Shown here: positions 62,593 to 64,000 of the stretch, in pieces
Layout: each line of letters opens with the position of its first letter
How positions within the stretch are numbered: the first letter of the stretch is position 1
Assembly (NCBI GenBank): GCA_900318015.1
Contig: ONJB01000009.1
Location: 23,495 to 87,494, forward strand
From: an uncultured Bacteroidales bacterium
Lineage (GTDB): Bacteria; Bacteroidota; Bacteroidia; Bacteroidales; UBA932
Direction: 5' to 3'
DNA length: 64,000 nucleotides
Notes under the pieces: model-generated
Seen by the model: only the letters and a program-made list of their open reading frames with translations
Told to the model about the DNA's origin: nothing
Database searches by the model: none
Translations under genes and position numbers: made by a program

Positions 62593-62630
62593 TTCCGTCT
62601 TTTCTTTTGCGAAAGTAGCGATTATTTTAT

Positions 62631-62638
62631 TAACTTTG
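62631..62638 (+). promoter_or_regulatory. -7 box TAACTTTG of the ackA operon
   Basis: A consensus box 37 bp before the ackA ATG in an AT-rich stretch; divergent from the comEC gene. Confidence 0.6.
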
Positions 62639-62675
62639 CAAGGATTGACCGAAAATTAATTAAAGATTCATACCT

Positions 62676-63890
62676 ATGATCATCCTTGTCATCAATTGCG
62701 GAAGTTCTTCCATCAAGTACCAGCTCCTCGACATGAAGAACGATGATGTTTTCGACATCATCGCGAAAGGTATCGCCGAGAAGATCGGCCTCCCTGCGGG
62801 CATCCTCCAGTATGCCCCGACCGGCCGGGACAAGATCGTGAAGGATATTCCGATTCCCGACCACAAAGTGGGCATGGAACTCATCCTTGCGGCCCTCACG
62901 GATCCCGAGACGGGCGTCCTGTCCTCCTTGGAGGACATCGAGGCGGTGGGTCACCGCATCGTCCAGGGCGGCGACTTCTTCTCCGGTTCCGTCCTCGTGG
63001 ACGACGACGTCCTGGAGAAGATCGCCTTCTGCAGCGACTTCGCCCCGCTCCACAATCCGGCGCACCTGCTGGGCATCCACGCCATGCAGGCCGTTCTCCC
63101 GAGCGTCCCGCAGGTCGTGACCTTCGACACCGCCTTCCATCAGACGATGCCGGCTTACGCGTACATGTACGGCCTCCCGTACCAGTACTACGAGAAGTAC
63201 CGCGTCCGCCGCTACGGCGCGCACGGCACGAGCCACCAGTTCGTCGCCGGCGTGGGCGCCAAGCTCGCCGGCCTGGACCTCGAGAATTCCAAGATCATCA
63301 CCTGCCACCTGGGCGCCGGCAGCTCCATCTGCGCCATCCAGAACGGCAAGTGCGTGGACACGTCCATGGGCTTCTCCCCGCTCGAGGGCATGATCATGGG
63401 CACCCGCGTGGGCAACATCGACGCGAACGCCGTCATCTACCTGGAGAACAAGCTCGGCGTCACCCCCGACGAGATGTCCACCATCCTGAACCGCAAGTCC
63501 GGCTTCCTGGGCGTGTCCGAGTACAGCTCCGACTGCCGCGAACTGGACGAGCGCGCGAACAACGGCGATCCCAAGGCCAAGCTCGCTCTCAAGAAGTTCA
63601 CCTACGACATCATCAAGAACATCGGCTCCTACGTTGCCGCGATGAACGGCGTGGACCTGATCGTCTTCACCGGCGGCATCGGCGAGCACAACTCCCGCCT
63701 CCGTCGCCGCGTCCTGGAGAACTTCTCCTACCTGGGCCTCAAGGTGGACTACGAGGCGAACGTCGCCTTCGGCGAGGATGCCATCATCACCACCGAGGAT
63801 TCCAAGGTGAAGGCCGCCCTCATCTGCACGAACGAGGAGCTGGTGATCGCCCGCGACACCATGCACATCGCCCTTCAGAACCAAGACTAA
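62676..63890 (+). CDS. ackA: Acetate kinase
   Basis: This 404-aa cytosolic kinase makes ATP and acetate from acetyl phosphate. Signature motifs are intact: VINCGSSSIKYQL at the N-terminus, EAVGHRIVQGGDFF, FDTAFHQTMP, RRYGAHGTSHQF, LGAGSSICAIQNGKCVDTSMGFSPLEG, GTRVGNID and VFTGGIGEHNSRLRR. The length is standard for AckA and longer than butyrate kinases (about 355 aa), which argues against Buk. It is the first gene of a fermentation operon, 14 bp before a phosphotransacylase gene. Confidence 0.96.
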   Translation: MIILVINCGSSSIKYQLLDMKNDDVFDIIAKGIAEKIGLPAGILQYAPTGRDKIVKDIPIPDHKVGMELILAALTDPETGVLSSLEDIEAVGHRIVQGGDFFSGSVLVDDDVLEKIAFCSDFAPLHNPAHLLGIHAMQAVLPSVPQVVTFDTAFHQTMPAYAYMYGLPYQYYEKYRVRRYGAHGTSHQFVAGVGAKLAGLDLENSKIITCHLGAGSSICAIQNGKCVDTSMGFSPLEGMIMGTRVGNIDANAVIYLENKLGVTPDEMSTILNRKSGFLGVSEYSSDCRELDERANNGDPKAKLALKKFTYDIIKNIGSYVAAMNGVDLIVFTGGIGEHNSRLRRRVLENFSYLGLKVDYEANVAFGEDAIITTEDSKVKAALICTNEELVIARDTMHIALQNQD

Positions 63891-63904
63891 TCCATAACAC
63901 CGAT

Positions 63905-64000
63905 ATGATCCAGAATTTCAACGACCTCTTCGTCGAGCTCAAGGCGAAGAACATCTGCAAGAAGATGGTGGCAGCGTGGGCTGTCGACGAGCATACCATC
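63905..64000 (+). CDS. Phosphate acetyl/butyryltransferase-like gene (partial, N-terminus only)
   Basis: Only 32 codons are present, MIQNFNDLFVELKAKNICKK followed by MVAAWAVDEHTI, before the window ends. This start is typical of the short phosphotransacylases (PTB/PTA family) that begin with a helix and then an 'AVAxAxDEH' strand. Its position after ackA makes conversion of acetyl-CoA (or another acyl-CoA) to acyl phosphate the likely step. The substrate cannot be read from this fragment. Confidence 0.7.
   Translation, partial: MIQNFNDLFVELKAKNICKKMVAAWAVDEHTI

Overview
The window looks like chromosomal DNA of an anaerobic, probably gut-associated, GC-rich member of Bacteroidales (Bacteroidota). 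The evidence is: promoters with a TAnnTTTG -7 box and sometimes TTTG about 19 bp upstream; few Shine-Dalgarno sites; many secreted or lipoprotein glycoside hydrolases (GH29, GH43, GH54, GH92, GH3); a rubrerythrin; and family markers such as DUF4290, FISUMP, BACON and DUF3871.

Left host segment (1-11.4 kb): a minus-strand operon for glycan and HD-domain enzymes (HD hydrolase, GH43, GH29, DUF4380), a C1 peptidase and a glutathione peroxidase on the plus strand, a GH54-type arabinofuranosidase, a phenylacetate-CoA ligase/ACT pair, and a GNAT/isoprenylcysteine-methyltransferase-like pair.

Accessory segment (11.45-31.14 kb): this part is visibly more AT-rich and mosaic. It lies at an initiator tRNA-fMet gene. 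About 18.2 kb is bounded by two complete, near-identical copies of the tRNA gene with its promoter region (12690-12803 and 31032-31141). A tyrosine recombinase of the CTnDOT/NBU type sits at the right end, and both ends carry an inverted repeat TGCGACCA-N20-TGGTCGCA. The element holds a large BACON/FISUMP lipoprotein, a candidate small RNA, a divergent tracrRNA, a 1215-aa type II-C-like cas9, a seven-to-nine-repeat CRISPR array without cas1/cas2, a recombination operon (Erf/Sak-like DUF1071, DUF3871, UvrD-like helicase, RadC, SSB), an InlB/VCBS lipoprotein, and a probable DNA-binding protein behind a structured leader. No relaxase or conjugation gene is visible. Outside the left tRNA copy, an AbiEii/DUF6922 toxin-antitoxin cassette is bounded by a second copy of the tRNA terminator, which suggests repeated insertions at one site.

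Right host segment (31.15-64 kb): hisS; an aldo/keto reductase; a six-gene plus-strand run (SppA, ManA-like isomerase, Hsp15-like S4 protein, two histidine phosphatases, a Tat-exported ferredoxin-like aldo/keto reductase); GH92; GH3 with a coupled unknown gene; a secreted lipase-like hydrolase; rubrerythrin; AddB/AddA-like nuclease-helicase; DUF4290-FtsK-LolA; a FISUMP lipoprotein; ApbE; a short ComEC; and acetate kinase followed by the start of a phosphotransacylase gene.

The main discovery candidate is the adaptation-free Cas9 system riding on a tRNA-fMet integrative element. Its tracrRNA promoter is embedded in the cas9 start, and the likely cas9 leader is antisense to the tracrRNA. All family names are assigned by reading motifs; no database search was run.
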